Below, in pieces: positions 63,012-64,000 of a stretch of DNA of 64,000 bases (positions within the stretch are counted from its first letter, which is position 1; each line of letters opens with the position of its first letter). Both the position numbers and the translations under genes were made by a program. Where the stretch lies: positions 310,001 to 374,000 of the forward strand of contig NZ_JBMDYO010000001.1 of NCBI RefSeq assembly GCF_049310885.1, written 5' to 3'. Source of the stretch: CAYZJV01 sp049310885. Its GTDB lineage: Bacteria; Spirochaetota; Spirochaetia; Sphaerochaetales; Sphaerochaetaceae. The notes under the pieces are model-generated. The model saw only the letters and a list, made by a program, of their open reading frames with translations. It did no database searches and was not told where the DNA came from.

Positions 63012-64000
63012 ATGCACAATACCCTCCCCAAATTACTTCAGAACATCGTAGCTCAATACCCCAGTAATGAAGTCCAGTTATCGAAAGATGACAATGGATC
63101 CTTCATCGCTCGCACGTATAAGGAGTTCTACAGGGAAGTACTTGACCTTGCTGCAGGACTTGCGACCTTGGGAGTGAAGAGAGAAGATCCAATCGGACTT
63201 ATATCCGACAACCGGAAGGAATGGCTTGCTGCCGATATGGCAATCCTCTCATTGGGAGGAGCAGACGTACCCAGAGGTCGTGATGCCATGCCCTACGAGT
63301 TGGAATTCATCCTGAAGACCACAGAAAGCAAGGTGTGTTTTGCCGAGAACTCGGAACAAGCCCGTAAGATTCTCGATCTGAAGACGAACTTGCCCCATCT
63401 GAAAACCCTCATCGTCATAGATACCACCCACCATGCGACACAGGAGTTGAATGATCGTGATGATGTCGATGTCATTACCTACCAGAATGTTATTGATGCC
63501 GGAAAGAAGTCCAATGGAGAACATGCCGATTTTGTGGAAAAAGAGATCCTTAAGGGGAAAGTAGATGATATCGCAACCATCATTTTCACCAGCGGAACGA
63601 CCGGAGAACCAAAAGGAGTAATGCTTACCCATAGGAACTTCCTTTTCCAATTGGAGCAACTGCCAAAGGTCATCGATTTCCATAAGGGAGAACGTTGGCT
63701 CAGTGTACTCCCGGTCTGGCACTCCTTCGAACGTATCCTCCAGTACGTAATCATTTCCCAAGCATCAGCAATCGCTTACTCGAAGCCGATCGGGAAGATC
63801 ATGCTCGTTGATCTGCAACGGGTTAATCCATCTTGGATGGGCTCTGTACCCAGAATTTGGGAGGCGGTAAAAGCCGGAGTATATCAAAATGTAAAAGGTA
63901 AAAGTCCAATAGCACGTGGTCTCTTCCATTTCTTCGTATGGGTGGGTGCAAACCATGCCAGAGCTATGAACCTGATTGGCAACAAGATGCCGCAGTTCCG
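63012..64000 (+). CDS. long-chain acyl-CoA synthetase (AMP-forming), N-terminal part
   Basis: The frame is open from an ATG at 63012 to the window end, giving about 329 residues of an expected 600 or more. It is an AMP-binding enzyme: TYKEFYREVLDLAAGLATLGV near the start, the adenylate P-loop IIFTSGTTGEPKGVMLTHRN near residue 193, then LPVWHSFERI and a gate region WMGSVPRIWEAVKAGVY, as in long-chain fatty acid CoA ligases. It activates a fatty acid to acyl-CoA through acyl-AMP. AAAGGAG stands six to seven bases before the ATG. The gene is cut by the window, not broken. Confidence 0.9.
   Translation, partial: MHNTLPKLLQNIVAQYPSNEVQLSKDDNGSFIARTYKEFYREVLDLAAGLATLGVKREDPIGLISDNRKEWLAADMAILSLGGADVPRGRDAMPYELEFILKTTESKVCFAENSEQARKILDLKTNLPHLKTLIVIDTTHHATQELNDRDDVDVITYQNVIDAGKKSNGEHADFVEKEILKGKVDDIATIIFTSGTTGEPKGVMLTHRNFLFQLEQLPKVIDFHKGERWLSVLPVWHSFERILQYVIISQASAIAYSKPIGKIMLVDLQRVNPSWMGSVPRIWEAVKAGVYQNVKGKSPIARGLFHFFVWVGANHARAMNLIGNKMPQF

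Overview
The window looks like chromosomal DNA of a fermentative, anaerobic, Gram-negative bacterium. A spirochaete of the Sphaerochaeta type is my best guess. Reasons: an [FeFe]-hydrogenase with NADH-linked partner subunits, a ferredoxin-dependent 2-oxoacid oxidoreductase feeding a phosphotransacylase/kinase pair, Nqr-type sodium pumping, outer-membrane proteins (TolC-like, beta-barrels), many GGDEF proteins, and moderate GC. This rests on gene content and protein style, not on a marker gene. I saw no rRNA, tRNA, CRISPR array, insertion sequence or prophage.

Layout. 1-4005: an Mrp/Mbh-type cation/proton antiporter operon whose first gene is cut by the window edge. 4136-10136: a secreted repeat protein with its own promoter and terminator, a Cache-GGDEF protein, a UvrD-like helicase and a CorA channel. 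10142-19883: a degenerate nuclease-fold protein, a 7TM-GGDEF protein, a HAD phosphatase, a DUF3783 protein, a small beta-barrel, an MFS carrier, a ZIP zinc transporter and a large metalloprotease/propeller/barrel protein. 19950-27817: aconitase, an ATPase fragment, sucrose-phosphate synthase/phosphatase, a tandem universal stress protein and a zinc alcohol dehydrogenase. 28033-34336: a lipoprotein and a three-gene [FeFe]-hydrogenase operon whose NuoF subunit is fused to a GltD-like module. 34323-41606: an RND efflux operon and mannose-1-phosphate guanylyltransferase. 41718-47937: a degenerate GGDEF protein and a DUF72-imuB-dnaE2 translesion cassette. 48029-52362: an nqrBCDEF operon without nqrA plus an unknown gene. 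52364-57903: three cyclic-di-GMP genes in a row. 57972-62631: a vor-ptb-buk operon. 63012-64000: the start of an acyl-CoA synthetase, cut by the window edge.

How the genes fit together. Vor oxidises branched-chain 2-oxoacids to acyl-CoA and reduced ferredoxin; Ptb and Buk turn the acyl-CoA into ATP and a branched fatty acid. Hydrogenase can dispose of electrons from ferredoxin and NADH, while Nqr and the Mrp-like antiporter couple redox and proton gradients to sodium. Sucrose synthesis would fit osmotic adaptation. Six GGDEF-family proteins in 64 kb point to heavy use of cyclic-di-GMP; one of them looks like a receptor rather than an enzyme.

Regulation visible in the sequence. Several genes lack a Shine-Dalgarno sequence and have a -10 box 6-9 bases before the start codon, which suggests leaderless transcripts. 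A CTATAC-N4-GTATAG-like dyad overlies the start regions of both the helicase gene and the translesion cassette, which suggests an SOS operator. Rex-like 18-bp sites overlap the -10 boxes of the hydrogenase and vor operons.
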